From NCBI GenBank assembly GCA_001939145.1, contig LSRX01000416.1:30428-94427 (forward strand): a stretch of 64,000 nucleotides of DNA, given 5' to 3'. The notes below the pieces were generated by a model that worked only from the letters and a program-made list of their open reading frames with translations, ran no database searches and was not told the origin of the DNA. Shown one piece after another: positions 38,640 through 51,000 of the stretch (position 1 is its first letter; each line of letters begins with the position of its first letter). The DNA is from Symbiodinium microadriaticum (Eukaryota > Sar > Dinophyceae > Suessiales > Symbiodiniaceae). Made by a program: the position numbers and the translations under genes.

Positions 38640-40555
38640 TTCAACGGCAACACAACGGATGCATGTGGATGCGTCCAGCGTGTCGTGGCAGCCCATAACG
38701 CAGACGTCCTTTCCTTTAGTCTAGGTATGGGCTTGTTCGCTTCCCCGCGTTACACTTGCCCCCCTAATGCGTTATTTTATACCCCAGCTTATCCGTTTTA
38801 CATAAAATTATACAATATTATTGGGAATATTGTACAACTGATGTGAACAAGCCCATACTCTACGGTTCAAATTCTCAATAAGCCCCGCCTTGTTAGTTTG
38901 TGCTTATATTTTTTGTGGTATCTTAAGCATAATTTACCGCGGCGGCTTATTCAGAATTTGTTGTAGTGTAGGTCGGCATGCGCCTGCTCGGTGTAGCTTG
39001 CTTGAACTTGACTTTGCTGAAGCATTTGTTGCTTCCAGTTTTTTGTAGATTGTATCAAAATCTTTCAATTCGCAGTGGCAGATCCTTCGGTTCCCTTCGA
39101 GGAGCGAGACATCACGTTTCGCATTAAGGACTGCGATTCCCATGAGTTCTATCGAGAACTCATCCTTACCATCAATGAAACTACGCCTATGTCTTTCGTG
39201 GGAACTAAAATTCCATACCGGGGGGTGGTTCGCAGCCAATATCGTGACGCTCTTTGACGTTCATGGTGACCTTCAAGCGTCTATGCACCTTTCAGCTCAG
39301 CTTGCAGAGAATGAGCTGCTAAATGCGCCAGCTGTGAGAACTTTGCACATCACGCCTGCAACCGCTTGCGTTGACATATACCGGCTTCTTTGATTGTAAT
39401 GGAGCATTTTTTGGTTTTGCTAGCTGCTGATGACGGTTATTTGGTATTTAGGGTTGTATTTCTATGCAGTTTTCAAGGAGCGAACACGAGACATTACAGT
39501 TTACATTGTGCGCCAGACTGATTTTCACGGCGGTGAACTTCTCGGTGAAGGCATCTTGCATGTCAGCTCATCTACAACCACTTTTGATTTTGGGCAGATC
39601 GAAGGATTCACGGGGTGGACGGGAGTTGCGACAATTCGTGTCTACGGTCGAATTACTGAAACCATTTTTGATGACGTTAGTGGTGAACACCTTGACGACG
39701 AAGAGCTACCCCTCCTTAGTACCCTTCAAATTCCGCCCGATATCACGGACATGTTAATTGTCTACCCAGATGATGGGGACACCGATCCTTGTGTTGCAGT
39801 TCGGGACCGTTTGGGTTGTATTTCAAGTTGGTGTATATAGCGGTTGAGTTTTGGGTTTAACCGTAGTAAGGATGAAGACGAAGATGACGTTGAATATCCT
39901 GACAGCGACAACATCACTACGGCAAAAGAAGACGCTTCCGTCATCAGCGATGACAAGTCATGGAACGATGAAGGCTTCAACCAAAAAAGGTCGATCCATG
40001 TCAAGAATGGCACCGACTTCTTTACTGTAGACTTCTATGGCACCGACACCATGGACACCTTGATGAAGAAGATCGCTGATATGGGCATCCCTGTGGACGA
40101 TCAGCAGTGGCAAGTCACTGGGTTCAACATGTTTAAGTAACATTTGTTTAGATACTTTTCAAAGATAAGATTTAATGCTCTTACCCGAACAAAGGTTAAT
40201 TCGGAGCGGCAGTCCGAAAAGGAGAACCTTCTTGCAATGCTCGCGGACACCGAGGAAGAGAATATGGAGGAGGAAAAGGAAAAGGAGGAGGGTAGTACTG
40301 TTCGTCCCGTAGTGTTGCCTAACGGTGTTGTTGTGCAGTATGGGGGTGCTGGTAGAAAGCACAAGGCAGGCGGTTCTGTTTCTGAAGGGTTTAAGGCTAC
40401 GACGGGTTATAACAACAAGACCCCGCGGTTGAGGTTCATCAAAGAAGACCGTAGGAGCTTGACTAGTAGGATTACTTCTTCTTCTGCGAAATCGGGTGTG
40501 TTTTCGGAGTTGATTAAGAAAGTTGATGAGGATGCTCTTTTATCGGGTAACGATC
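38640..40555 (+). CDS. Plus-strand gene with ubiquitin-like domain and short introns, 3' end truncated
   Basis: Coding blocks read in one direction. A 5' exon ends near 38725 (CTAG|GTATGG). An intron runs to a strong acceptor (TTTCAATTCGCAG, ending 39071), and the next exon reads VADPSVPFEERDITFRIKDC. A G6-run shift near 39225 continues as WFAANIVTLFDVHGDLQASM. Later blocks read VFKERTRDITVYIVRQTDFH (from about 39466) and, near 39985-40137, SIHVKNGTDFFTVDFYGTDT followed by MDTLMKKIADMGIPVDDQQW. That last block matches the ubiquitin-like pattern (strand, L..KI....GIP...Q). In-frame stops at 39391, 39838 and 40138 fall in short AT-rich stretches that could be introns of tens of bases. An acidic/basic tail follows until about 40555, where recombinase sequence on the other strand begins. 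Function unknown. Confidence 0.45.
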
Positions 40556-42165
40556 GCAAGGAATGCATCAGGACGCCCCAACACCTGCAACATCTGCATC
40601 GGAACCCCCAGGTTGTGCAGCCACTGGGCACCGGAGATCCGTGCAATGTGGCCGGTGAACCGCTCCATCTGGACACCCTCATACTCGCGAGTTGTAGGCA
40701 CTCCGCAGGCTTGCAACGTAGCCCTTGCTGCGGACACGAACTGCTCCTTGGTCAAAAAACCCCCCCGTTGGGCCCAGGAAACAACGGGGACCTCGGGGAG
40801 ATCGCGGTGGGCCCGCGGGCTGCAAGCCTCTCCATGTGTCGTTTCATGCTGTGGTAAGGGCACAAAATTTGCCTCGCGATTCTGCAGTTCTGCATGCACA
40901 CCTCAGTGTGCGGCAGCACAGCATGCCCCTCGTGTCACACTTCTGAACCGGCAGCAGAAGCGTAACTTCACCTCTGGAATTGTTCCATGATACATGACCC
41001 ACTTGAGCATTGGCAGCCTCGATCTCCCGCAGCATCCACCACGAGCAGAGCTGCGTTGCCACAAAGCCCGAAACTTCCTCTGGGCCCTCCAGAGCGGCCC
41101 TCAAGTCTGGGACATGGAAGAAGTCCTTGAGGCGAGCCGGGCCTGCTCCACGAAGAACCGCCCTCTTCGTGTCCTGCATACACTGTCTAACCTCGGGACT
41201 GGGGGCCTGCCACATCGTCCGCAACTGGTGGCCTATGATCGCGCTGAAGTAGACCGCCACGCTCCTGTAGGCCCCTGCCTTCAGACTTGCTCCGAAGGCC
41301 CGAATGCTAGACCTCATGGTTCAACATTCCATGCCCTGCAGACGGCTTCATAAAACCGAACACGACACTGATTGGAGGCGACCGTGGTCGAAGCCAAGAC
41401 GTCCTGGTCCAGCGAGGCTAGGGCCTTCGCCCGATGTTCCGGTCTGGCAGCCTCCAGCGCCGCTTGCATGCTAGCTCGCCTGATGGTGGGAGCCCGGGGC
41501 AAGTCGGGGCGTCCACTTCTCTCTGGTGGCCAGGATGCTGCCGTCCCAGCTGTATTTGGCTCCGGGCCCCTGGCTGCCAGCTCAATGGCCCATGATGGCA
41601 CCGCTGCCCCGAACAGGAGATCCGCCCGCAAAGGAATTTCCGGAACTGCAGCACCCTACAGGTCACAAAGGTGGGGGCAAACTGAGTGAGACCTCGGAGC
41701 CTAAGCGTCGCCCACAGTTCTTCGGCCATGTTGAGCCTAAAATTGCGAATCGATCGTCTGTCTGCTGCACTGCCGAAACAACGAAAGAAGACCGCTGAGG
41801 TGAACATATCGCGCGTGCCCTGGCACACAATCGGTCCTGGATCGGGTAGTCGACACAGCTCAGGATGAAACGGACGCTGAACTGAGCCGCCCCCACTCCG
41901 GAGTGAGGGCGGCCATCCACACTGCCCTGTCCTGAAGAAGGCGAACGTCCTGAGGGCGCTCCTCTAGGGCCTGCCGCAAGGATGAATGTCCTCCGAGAGG
42001 GGTCGCTGTCAAAACTGGAACATCGGACCTCAGCTTAAGCGACGTCAGCAAATCCAGAAAGGGGGCTGCGCGAAGACGATCGTGAGCATTCGTCTCCACC
42101 CACGCCTGCAGCAAGACATGCCGCACCATCTCAAAGCCAGCGTCGTAAAGGTCGATGTTCCCCAC
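40540..42165 (-). pseudogene. Tyrosine recombinase (site-specific integrase family), frameshifted
   Basis: Minus frames 42165-41860, 41828-41418, 41631-41314, 41317-40844 and 40899-40540 form one protein. The core-binding part includes FGASLKAGAYRSVAVYFSAI. A catalytic-domain block reads LCSWWMLREIEAANAQVGHV followed by LLLPVQKCDTRGMLCCRTLR (a Lys is expected near the KTD position, here QKCD). The C-terminus is RFTGHIARISGAQWLHNLGV then QMLQVLGR, matching the HxxR and following helix of tyrosine recombinases. It stops abruptly after LGR. It interrupts a ubiquitin-like-domain gene on one side and a KptA-like domain on the other, as expected for an insertion. Several shifts make it non-functional. 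Confidence 0.65.
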
Positions 42166-42171
42166 TGGCTC

Positions 42172-43219
42172 CTGCCTAGAAATTGAAGACGAAGTTTACC
42201 ATCGCCACCACGGTAGTTGATGTAGTTGCCGTCAATGAGAAGCTGTAACCGTCGCTGCATTTCTCGTTGTCGTGCATCAGGATCTCTGGGCAGAGAGTAT
42301 GCGATCTTCCGATAATGATGGCACCAAAGAAGGTCATATGACAATAACCATTCCAGGTTTACCCAACCGCCCTCATCGCACTTGATGATTGCAATTGGTG
42401 ATTCACATCGCCTGTCGATGTAGATCGCGTTGTTCCCTCGTCCAATGTGGTGTCTGAGATCCTTCTGAATGAATCTGAGTGCAGTCTTTGCAGCATCCTC
42501 TGCCTGCCACATGTAATCGTCCGGTGGTTTGGCAATGGTGATGTTGTCCCACGCAGTATGGCAAAACTGCGCTCCACGTGGCGGTAGCTTCTCAAGGGTT
42601 CCACCATAGACACCATCAGCGATGTTCTCATATGCTGCATTTTCATATGCTCCAGACTCAAGTCGACGATACAGGCTGCGGTCTCCACGCTGCGGAATGC
42701 TGTGATCTCTCGGGCAAGAGCTCTTCTGAATACACTCCAGAAGTTCATTGTGACTCGGAAGACCCATCTCAGAGATGTTCTCACCACACACGAAGTTGTA
42801 GTCTCCTCGGCGACGCTGCACTGGTTTGGACAAGTTCTTTGTGTATCCATACCGAACAACAAAGACACCTCCCGTTTGTTGGAGATTGTTTTGTCTTGGT
42901 CGCGCTTTTGGCTTTGGCCTCCTCCCTGAAGAACACTTTCAACATCCATTCGATCATTGGATCCTGACGCTCTCTCCCCACTATGTGGTTGAGGAGCCGG
43001 AACAGTGCCTGGCGGGAAGACGATGGTGTCGGGGTGCGTTTCGATCACCTTCTTGACGTGCTCAAACACATCGGCGACCTGTTGACGAAGTGGATTTACG
43101 ACCTTGCAATCGACGAACACATGATGTGGGCTTCCGCGCAAAATGCACATCTTGCCCTGCGTGTTCTCGTCCACCCAAACTTCCCCGTTAACTTGAACAA
43201 TAACTTGAGAGCATCCCAC
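42172..43219 (-). pseudogene. KptA/Tpt1-like (RNA 2'-phosphotransferase) domain, N-terminal half, end of a large protein
   Basis: The minus frame 42833-42172 contains LRHHIGRGNNAIYID, then CDEGGWVNLEWLL and about 55 residues later RLQLLIDGNYINYRGGDGKL. This follows the N-terminal winged-helix half of the KptA/Tpt1 family: LRH, then DxEGWxxxxxLL, then a DGK-type turn. KptA/Tpt1 enzymes remove a 2'-phosphate from tRNA splice junctions using NAD+. The C-terminal NAD-binding half is missing because tyrosine-recombinase sequence begins at about 42170. The preceding frame (43219-42840, QVNGEVWVDENTQGKMCIL...) links it to the upstream large protein after a shift. Family assignment is tentative. Confidence 0.4.
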
Positions 43220-44571
43220 GTCTTGGCCTTGACGATATCCGCAATGTTCGTGTTCGTTTGTGTATCAGGGGTTTGGTTCTCTTCCTCTGGTTGTCCGTCA
43301 GGTTCCATCACTTCATCAGGTACAAGACGAGGTACATGAACACCTTGTGAAGTGTCAAGAAAAGCATCGTCTGACGACCTTGCCTCCGCGCTGGTTACCC
43401 CACTGAGTGGTTGTAACTCTGCACTTGTAGGCGCTGCCACGAAGCGACCATCCGGCAACGCCCTGAGGATGTCTTGCACTTCCCTTTCAATTGCGGGATC
43501 TGCTTTTGCTGGTTTTCGCTTTCTTGGATAGCCCGAGTTGATGAGCATGAGGCTTTCCTTTGCAGCGTATCTGGTGAAGCACGTCTCGTACCCATTGATG
43601 CAGGCATTGATGGTGCCCACGTCCCCCCATTTATCGAATAGTTCAGGCCAATGGAGAGCGAATGTGAGCATGCCCAAGGTAAGCTCGAAGACATCCCCAA
43701 GCAACTCTTCAAGTGGGTTTTCGCTTCCTCTGAACAAATCGACTCTTTCTTGTGGAGACAACAGAGATTTCAGGAATCCAGCATAGGCAGCATTACCGGC
43801 ATCGTAGTACGCGATATAGCAGAGACTTCCTTCTTCATCGTACGCTCGATCCCATGTCAGTTGCTTAGCTTTGCCCCAAACAGGAAAATCCAATGCTTGC
43901 GCCGGGAGACATCTTATCCCTCCATAAGAAGAAACAACCTTTCCCACCTGTTTGTAGGCGATCGGACAACATCTGCGGAGTAACTCCATCAGATCATCGG
44001 CAGGTCGAAGATCGAATAGATCATTCGTGTAGATGTGGTAAGCACATGCCAGCGCGTACCTCTCATGTTGCCGAAGTTCCCCGTAGTGCTGCACCTTGTA
44101 GAAGGTCGTGTAATGTGCACTATTGAAGGCACAACCAATACATTGCCCAGGGAAGCCACTAAAGGGTGCGAACTCTGTGTGACTCCTGCAGAATTTCGTC
44201 TCTTCCTTCTGGTTTTCGCACCCAGGACAGAAGAAGACTTTGCCGTTCTTTCCAGTGTCAATCCGTGACACGCTGTACTCATCGATCTTGAACCAATATT
44301 GTTCCGAGCAATGCACAGGTTCTGGAAATTGAAGGATTACTTCGAAGTTCTGCCACATTCTGCCAGGGCGTCGAGTTGTTTCATCACGTCGGGTTTCCTC
44401 TTCCATTGCTTGAAGTCTTTCGGAGGAAATCCATCTGCTCGAGTCCATGGTAGATGCGAAATGAAGCCTGGTTTTGTCTGACCATATGTCCTTGTGAAGC
44501 GTGGGATCTCGATGGCCTTGGAGTGCATGAGCTCTTGGCATCTGCGCAAAACCTGCGGATCCACGTAGCAT
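43096..44571 (-). pseudogene. Large unknown protein, segment with zinc-ribbon-like cysteines
   Basis: A 491-codon minus frame whose convincing part starts near 44370 (MWQNFEVILQFPEPVHCSEQ). It has KVFFCPGCENQKEETKFCRS (near 44240-44180) followed by GQCIGC, a likely metal-binding site, then about 250 residues of globular-looking sequence and an acidic, Pro-rich tail. The family is not recognised. It continues from 45229-44337 by a frameshift and passes into 43219-42172 by another near 43180. Confidence 0.5.
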
Positions 44572-45229
44572 GCGGCGATCATCTTCCCGTAGAACAGCTG
44601 TTTCTCATATACTGCGAACGCTCTGTGATGATGGTGATGAGGATCGTTGGGAGCCACCTGATCAGTGTTGACAACGTGAGTTCCATATTCTGCCTGAGTC
44701 AGTGAACTTACCAACTTGCACCAGAATGATGACCCATGTACAACGACGCAACCTCGAAGCTGAAGTTCCGTGGCCACAAAAGAACACGCATGAGCATATC
44801 CTTGAAAGCCTTCGGAGCGTCTTCGTAGCGTTGAGTGAGCACAAGCGTAAAATCGGTTGATCATCACGACGGGCGGCCTTGGCACGAGGGAAATGACTTC
44901 CTTGATGTTGTCAAAGTCAACACGCTTCAGAGTTTCCTCAACGCCGGGCCTAAGGAAACCATGGATTCTGTACTCCCTGGAATAACCATGTTCTCGTACA
45001 CAACCGCTTGCAGGCATAGATGAATATGGACCGTTGACGTTGCCGTCGACGTTGCCCTTTGATCCTCATTCATGGCCATAACCTTCTGCTTCAGGAGACT
45101 GAACACTTTGATCGTATTCTCAAAGTTCACAGGCGTGTGTAGTTCAGGAGATAGCTTTGTCAAACAGCGCCATCCCTTGTTGTGAAATGCTTCAGACAAT
45201 TTAGAATGTGGTTTTCTTGCTGTGTGCAT
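44337..45229 (-). pseudogene. Large unknown protein, middle segment
   Basis: Two overlapping minus frames (45229-44927 and 45017-44337) carry continuous-looking protein: ARKPHSKLSEAFHNKGWRCL, then REHGYSREYRIHGFLRPGVE and IKEVISLVPRPPVVMINRFY. A shift near 45000 separates them. A run of five His lies near 44635. No known domain seen. Confidence 0.45.
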
Positions 45230-46470
45230 ACATCTCGAAGTCCATCGCGAGGAAGGTGAGTGCGAATGAGGGTAATATCAGGTTTCCCGCCAATTGCCAG
45301 GTTGTTCCTGATCTTGTTCGCTGCAAGCAACACGTTCGTGCGCTCTTTCCTTACCTCAGGACCAGCAGATGCACATGTGTCATTCTCGTCCATCTTCAGG
45401 TCGTCGTCATTCTTTACAAGTGCGGCAGTCGTGAGCATAGCAGGTGTTGGCAAATGCTCACACGTTCCAATTCCACATCCATGATACATCCGGGCATACA
45501 TCTGCAGCCACATTGTCGTATTCGCTCTGACGCAGACTTGAACATTCAACCCACCAGACTTGTTCTGAGTCACCGATTGTAGGCGTCCCAAATAGACCGC
45601 CACTCGTCTCACATAGTGCTCGATAGGCAGCGTTCCTTCTTTCTCATTGGGCTTGTACAGTGGAGTCTCGTCGTATGCAAACGTGTAGGTGTCCGGGTCA
45701 TTCACTGTGTGAACCAGCTTTCCTCTGCAACGTTGCAAGTCCTCCTTGTAGAACTCGAAAGAATACTCAACTGCCCCGTCTGGTACAGGAACTTCTGCCC
45801 AATCACTCTCGCTGCTCCGTTCTTGCTCTGGTTGTTGAGGTGGCGGTGCTGTCGACGGAGAGGCCGCTTGACTGCTCTGAGAGCTCGTCAAGTCTGGTCT
45901 GCTATCCGTCCTTGCACGTTTCGGTCCATAGTGAGGCGTTGCCTTTGGCGTGGGTTCCATCTCTTCCACGTCATTCGATCCCCATGGATTTCCACCCCAT
46001 ACTTCAGAAAGCGGAACATAACCGGGATGCATAGGTACTCGATGAACATGCTGTGTTTGTGCTGGCTGTTGACGTTCCACCACGACACGTCCGGAATTGT
46101 ACGCCCTTGATGGATGTGCGCCAAGATTCGGAGGATATTGGTCGTCCTCGCGAAGCAGGACATTTGGACGTTCATGAGGACGCTGCATATTGATCTCGTT
46201 GATGATGGTTTCCCACTGCCTTGCAGCATTGCATTTCTTCGAGCACTCACTGCTGTACCCTTGTTCAACGTACGACTGGTTCCAGGTTAATGGTATGCAA
46301 TCATCAATCAGCTGCAATCCTCCCAGCGACTGAGGTTCAGAAAACTTTGCCACCGTACCCTTGACGAACTCCTTTGCTGTCATCCCAAGATCTTGTCGTA
46401 GAACGTCATTCCAGTGCATCAGGTGGCTGACGAGTCTGTCTTCGCTGTAACGAAGATACGCCCTCATCAA
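45160..46470 (-). pseudogene. Large unknown protein, N-terminal segment
   Basis: A 436-codon minus frame: RAYLRYSEDRLVSHLMHWND, a Pro/Ser-rich linker with PPPQQPEQERSSESDWAEVP, then a folded-looking region (YSFEFYKEDLQRCRGKLVHT) with several Cys. Upstream it joins, after a shift at about 46480, a frame running from about 46840 (SAAYDWFVFFQEQWTHSW...). The whole protein would exceed 1,500 residues. The presence of one large ORF series and insertion in a putative intron suggests a mobile element, but no replicative enzyme is recognised. Confidence 0.45.
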
Positions 46471-46837
46471 GTTGATGGAAACCAGGTAGGCTTGGCGAAA
46501 GCCAACGGCTCATCCAGTTCGCTATCAGGTGGATTACAAGCAAGAAGAACGATATCGAACATGTCCAAGGCTCTAGGCTTTGCACCTTGCGAACCTGCTC
46601 GTTGATAAATCGTCTCAAGGTCTGCATTGTGGGTCCTCAGGCCATAGCCGACACACTTTGCGAACTGAATTGACATCTTTGCAACCTTCACCAAGCCTTC
46701 TTCATCCAAGTCTTGCACACCTATTGACCTATTGTTCCAGGAATGCGTCCACTGTTCTTGGAAGAAGACGAACCAATCGTATGCCGCCGACGAGGGCACT
46801 CGGTTTCTGCAGTTTGGGCCAGCTCGGTTGCGTTCGT

Positions 46838-47935
46838 GCCGCGACAAAAACACCAGGGCGTGACATACGGGGGGTTGAGCCTTTGCCATGTGAACTCGCG
46901 ACAAAAACACAAGGGCGTGACATACAGGGCTGGGGCCTTTTGCTATGTGAACTCGCAACAAAAACACCAGGGCGTGACATACAGGGGCTGGGGCCATTGC
47001 CATGTGAACTCGCGACAAAAACACCAGGGCGTGACATACAGGGGCTGGGGCCTTTGCCATGTGAACTCGCGACAAAAACACCAGGGCGTGACATACAGGG
47101 GCTGGGGCCTTTTGCCATGTGAACTCGCGACGAAAACACCAGGGCGTGACATACAGGGGCTGGGGCCTTTGCCATGTGAACTCGCGACAAAGACACCAGG
47201 GCGTGACATACAGGGGCTGGGGCCTTTTGCCATGTGAACTCGCGACGAAAACACCAGGGTGTGACATACAGGGGCTGGGGCCCTTGCCATGTGAACTCGC
47301 GACAAAAACACCAGGGCGTGACATACGGGGAACTCGCGACAAAAACACCAGGGCGTGACATACAGGGGCTGGGGCCTTTGCCATGTGAACTCGCGACAAA
47401 GACACCAGGGCGTGACATACAGGGGCTGGGGCCTTTTGCCATGTGAACTCGCGACGAAAACACCAGGGTGTGACATACAGGGGCTGGGGCCCTTGCCATG
47501 TGAACTCGCGACAAAAACACCAGGGCGTGACATACGGGGAACTCGCGACAAAAACACCAGGGCGTGACATACAGGGGCTGGGGCCTTTGCCATGTGAACT
47601 CGCGACAAAGACACCAGGGCGTGACATACAGGGGCTGGGGCCTTTTGCCATGTGAACTCGCGACGAAAACACCAGGGTGTGACATACAGGGGCTGGGGCC
47701 CTTGCCATGTGAACTCGCGACAAAAACACCAGGGCGTGACATACAGGGGCTGGGGCCTTTGCCATGTGAACTCGCGACAAAAACACCAGGGCGTGACATA
47801 CAGAGGCTGGGGCCTTTGCCATGTGAACTCGCGACAAAAGCACCATGCCGTGACATACAGGGGCTGGGGCCTTGTGCCAAGTGAACTTCGACAAAAACAC
47901 CAGGGCGTGACATGCGGGGGCTGAGCTTTTGCCAT
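46838..47935. repeat. 57-bp satellite array, about 20 monomers, with 209-bp higher-order repeat
   Basis: The consensus starts GACAAAAACACCAGGGCGTG, then ACATACAGGGGCTGGGGCC and TTTGCCATGTGAACTCGC. Monomer variants (GACAAAGAC with a four-T run; GACGAAAAC with GGTGTG; a 37-bp deleted form; a normal form) recur as a block of 58+57+37+57 = 209 bp, for example GACAAAGAC at about 47187, 47396 and 47605. Because 57 is a multiple of three, long minus frames up to 581 codons run through it with the repeated peptide SRVHMAKAPAPVCHALVFL. This is probably not a real protein. Confidence 0.95.
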
Positions 47936-48022
47936 ATGCTCCATGTCTTCTGAAATTGGCTACGTATGCTATGTATGCCAAAATCGCGAACGTTACGCAT
48001 GTAGCCATGTTTCGGCTACGTA

Positions 48023-48085
48023 CAGCCAGCCCACCCGTGATCCGTGTGATTCTGAGAACCAGCCGCCCGTGATTCGCGTGATTCT
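48023..48085. repeat. Diverged ~36-bp direct duplication
   Basis: CCAGCCCACCCGTGATCCGT is followed 36 bp later by CCAGCCGCCCGTGATTCGCG; both continue GTGATTCTG. Similar CGTGATT words recur near 50379-50445. Confidence 0.6.
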
Positions 48086-48089
48086 GGTT

Positions 48090-51000
48090 TCTGCCCAGGC
48101 AGGGGCAGGCCCTGCGTCTAAGCATCAACGAAGAGTCCCGGCGAACAAGAATAGTCTGCTCCAAGCCTGTCAAAAGACCAAATGATAGTTTTTGGTATCC
48201 TGAAGTAGCCACCCAACTGCTTCAATGACTTCGAAAAACTCAAAACCACAAATTCTCGATGTTATTGTGAGTGCGATCAGAAGTCGAGTGCCAGTCGTGC
48301 AAGAACTGATACGCGGCAAAGAGTCATCGCAGAGACCATGAAGTGTGACGGACAGTTCGTGCTTGTTGGATTGAAAGCACAATTCAGGACATGCTGCAAA
48401 CAAGGCTCGCCATGCATTCCCCAAAAAAAGAAGATGTGAACCGCAATCAATAAGGAGTGTCAGACAACAAGCATGATTCAGTTTCACAGACACTTTGACA
48501 GGGGTGTTGCCTGGGGGCGTGTGGGATGCATGCAAGTATGTCTTAAGATTCGTATCCCCACCTCACGATAGTTCACTCCCAGCAAGAGGATCCAAATTTG
48601 TTCTGATCGATCTGATGGGCGCCTGGCGTCGGGAAGTGTCTGCGATTGAATTTTGCTCGTGCCCGGGTTCATTCGGATCGACTTTGGGATCAGATAATCA
48701 CCCACGAATCCAAGGCTTTGCTACCAAACATTTCTGAAGATGCAAAACCAACTTCGGATCCGGGCTCCAGGGTGTACGAAGTAAATCTTGCTTTGGATGC
48801 AGGCATTATCAAGATTGAAAATGAAGTCTATACGTAGTCACTTTACGTTGGGCATCTCGAACGTGATTGCGATTTGCCTTGATCTCGCAGGCTTGGTTGC
48901 ATCAGTTTCGTTTTGCCCGCTCCCTGATCCGCATGTTTGTCTGGATTTTTGGAATACCATACTTGAATGCTTGCTTTTAGCCATGCAGTTTTGTCTCCTT
49001 GGTTACTAACTTGTATATTAAAGGGCCAGACCCTGTAAGCCCGAACGCAACCCAGCCGGTATACGCCCCTCAGTCTACGCAGCTCAGTTCGTGCCCAAGC
49101 GCATCAGAAGAATCTCATGATATCAAGCTCGACGAATCCACCTTGAAATATTTGTCTGTGCCATTTTTATGCAAGCAACGATAACGGGTCCAATTCCCTC
49201 TTTTCATGCTAGTCTTGTTCGAACACATGATTTGATTATTCTTTTCGTGGTCGGTTTGCCCAGCCTCCCAAAACCCCCGACGTCAAAAGCCCAGTTCTCA
49301 AACATGCTTCAACGTGAGCACGCAGCACACAGGGAAGCTCACTTGCTGTTTAAATTTCAAAACCCGGAACAATTCGGAAAGCGTTGAAAGACAATTAGAT
49401 GCGCACGTTTGTAATCTGCAATGTTCATGCTCCTGCTTCCTGTATTCGTTTTCCAAGTAAACCGCAGCCCCCATCTCTATGCAATGCAATGTTTACAGGT
49501 TTTTGACAGTCCGGTTAGGGTTTAAAAGCCCTGTAAACAAAAGAGTACGTGTCCATACCATTCGTCGGTGGCCATGCCTTGTCTGTGTATTGATACCGGA
49601 GATACAAGTCTTGGGCTGGCTCAAACAATCCATAGCCATATAGGCCATATAGGGGTACATAGGAATCCAAGGCATATCCAAGTTGCTCGGTAAACGAATA
49701 TAGGCCATGCTTCCTGCACACAAACTTCGTTTAGTTCTGAAGCCCCGTGGCTTTCCGAGGGATCCGATCTAGCGCGCATGGGAAAACTTGAGGAGGGACA
49801 GGGAGACTGTGCCAATAGATAGCGTAGGTGGTTTAACACACTTTCTTCTCGTTCCTCCTCGGAACCAGTGATTTTTTTGCAGGTCTTCTGTGAGGCCTTG
49901 GGATTTTTGTCACTTGGTGTGAGTGTCCTCTGCGGAAATGTTGTGATAAGGTTTTGCTTCACATAAGCGTTGCAGTTCTGCTTGAATCGTTAGCAAACGA
50001 TAATCGGGAGCTTTATACACGCAGGTGGAGGAAAAGAAATGAATGTACTACGTAGCTCCCGTTTCGAAAATGGTTGCAGTGAACTTTGTAAATTACCCAC
50101 TACTAATATCTATATTGATGCCTACTTTTTGTTGTGAAGCGGTGCATTGCCCGACTATGCCCGCCCCTTCAAACCGGATCCTATTTTTGAGTACTGTATA
50201 CTAGGTTTGAACGCCTGGCCTGCTGCTTACTTTGCATGTGGGCTTCCTTCGTCGGGCCACACCTGTTTCCATAACGAACATGCTCTTGGCTCTGTGTCAT
50301 CACGGAAGTATTGATTTAGCACTGTAAGTTTGTGCCTGATGCCTGGATGCAAAAACAAGGCGGCAAAAAAGGCGAGGCGTGATTTGTATAAAGTCAAGTC
50401 ATAGGGCCCCAGGGGCGCGTGATTTCGCGTGATTTGGCGTGATCGGTCGGGGTGCGGCTAGGGCCAGGGCCTGAAGATGTTTGCAGGTTAGTCCCGGGCT
50501 TTTGGAAATCGATTTCCTCCCCTGGCACCTCCAGACACGGTTGTTGGGAAACTACTATAGCGTTTCGTCCTTTGCAATGCTAACTTACGCCACACCATGT
50601 CTGAACGGTATCGTGCCGAAGTGCTTAGCTGTTTGAGGTACATTTCATTGACCCTGAAGCTTTGCATCCAGAAACTTTTAGACATTAGGTTTCAGCCCAT
50701 AAACGCTCTTCACATCTCCACAGCGTGGAAACCCGAACACAAAAGCCTAACACTTCACCGGAAACCCATAGCCTAAAGCCCTAATAAACACCCACCCCCA
50801 ACGCCTTTCATCCAGCAACCTTACACCCCACAACGTTGAGAACCAAAAGCTGCCATGAACCGCTACGGGCTCAAACCTTTAGGCCCAAACCCTTCCACGT
50901 TTAAAGACTCCGTTTGTCAGTCTTACACACTGCCGTCCTCTTAACGTTGGAAAGAGCAGTGTTACACCGTCAAGCCGAACAGAATGAAACCCTCCGACCT

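Noticed and set aside
46838..47935. CRISPR-like array (regular repeats)
   Set aside because: Repeats are contiguous without unique spacers, grouped as higher-order satellite units, and no cas genes exist.
46467..48212. 581-codon minus frame through the satellite
   Set aside because: Most of it is the 57-bp repeat, whose length is a multiple of three, so any stop-free phase stays open; only the segment below about 46840 looks like real protein.
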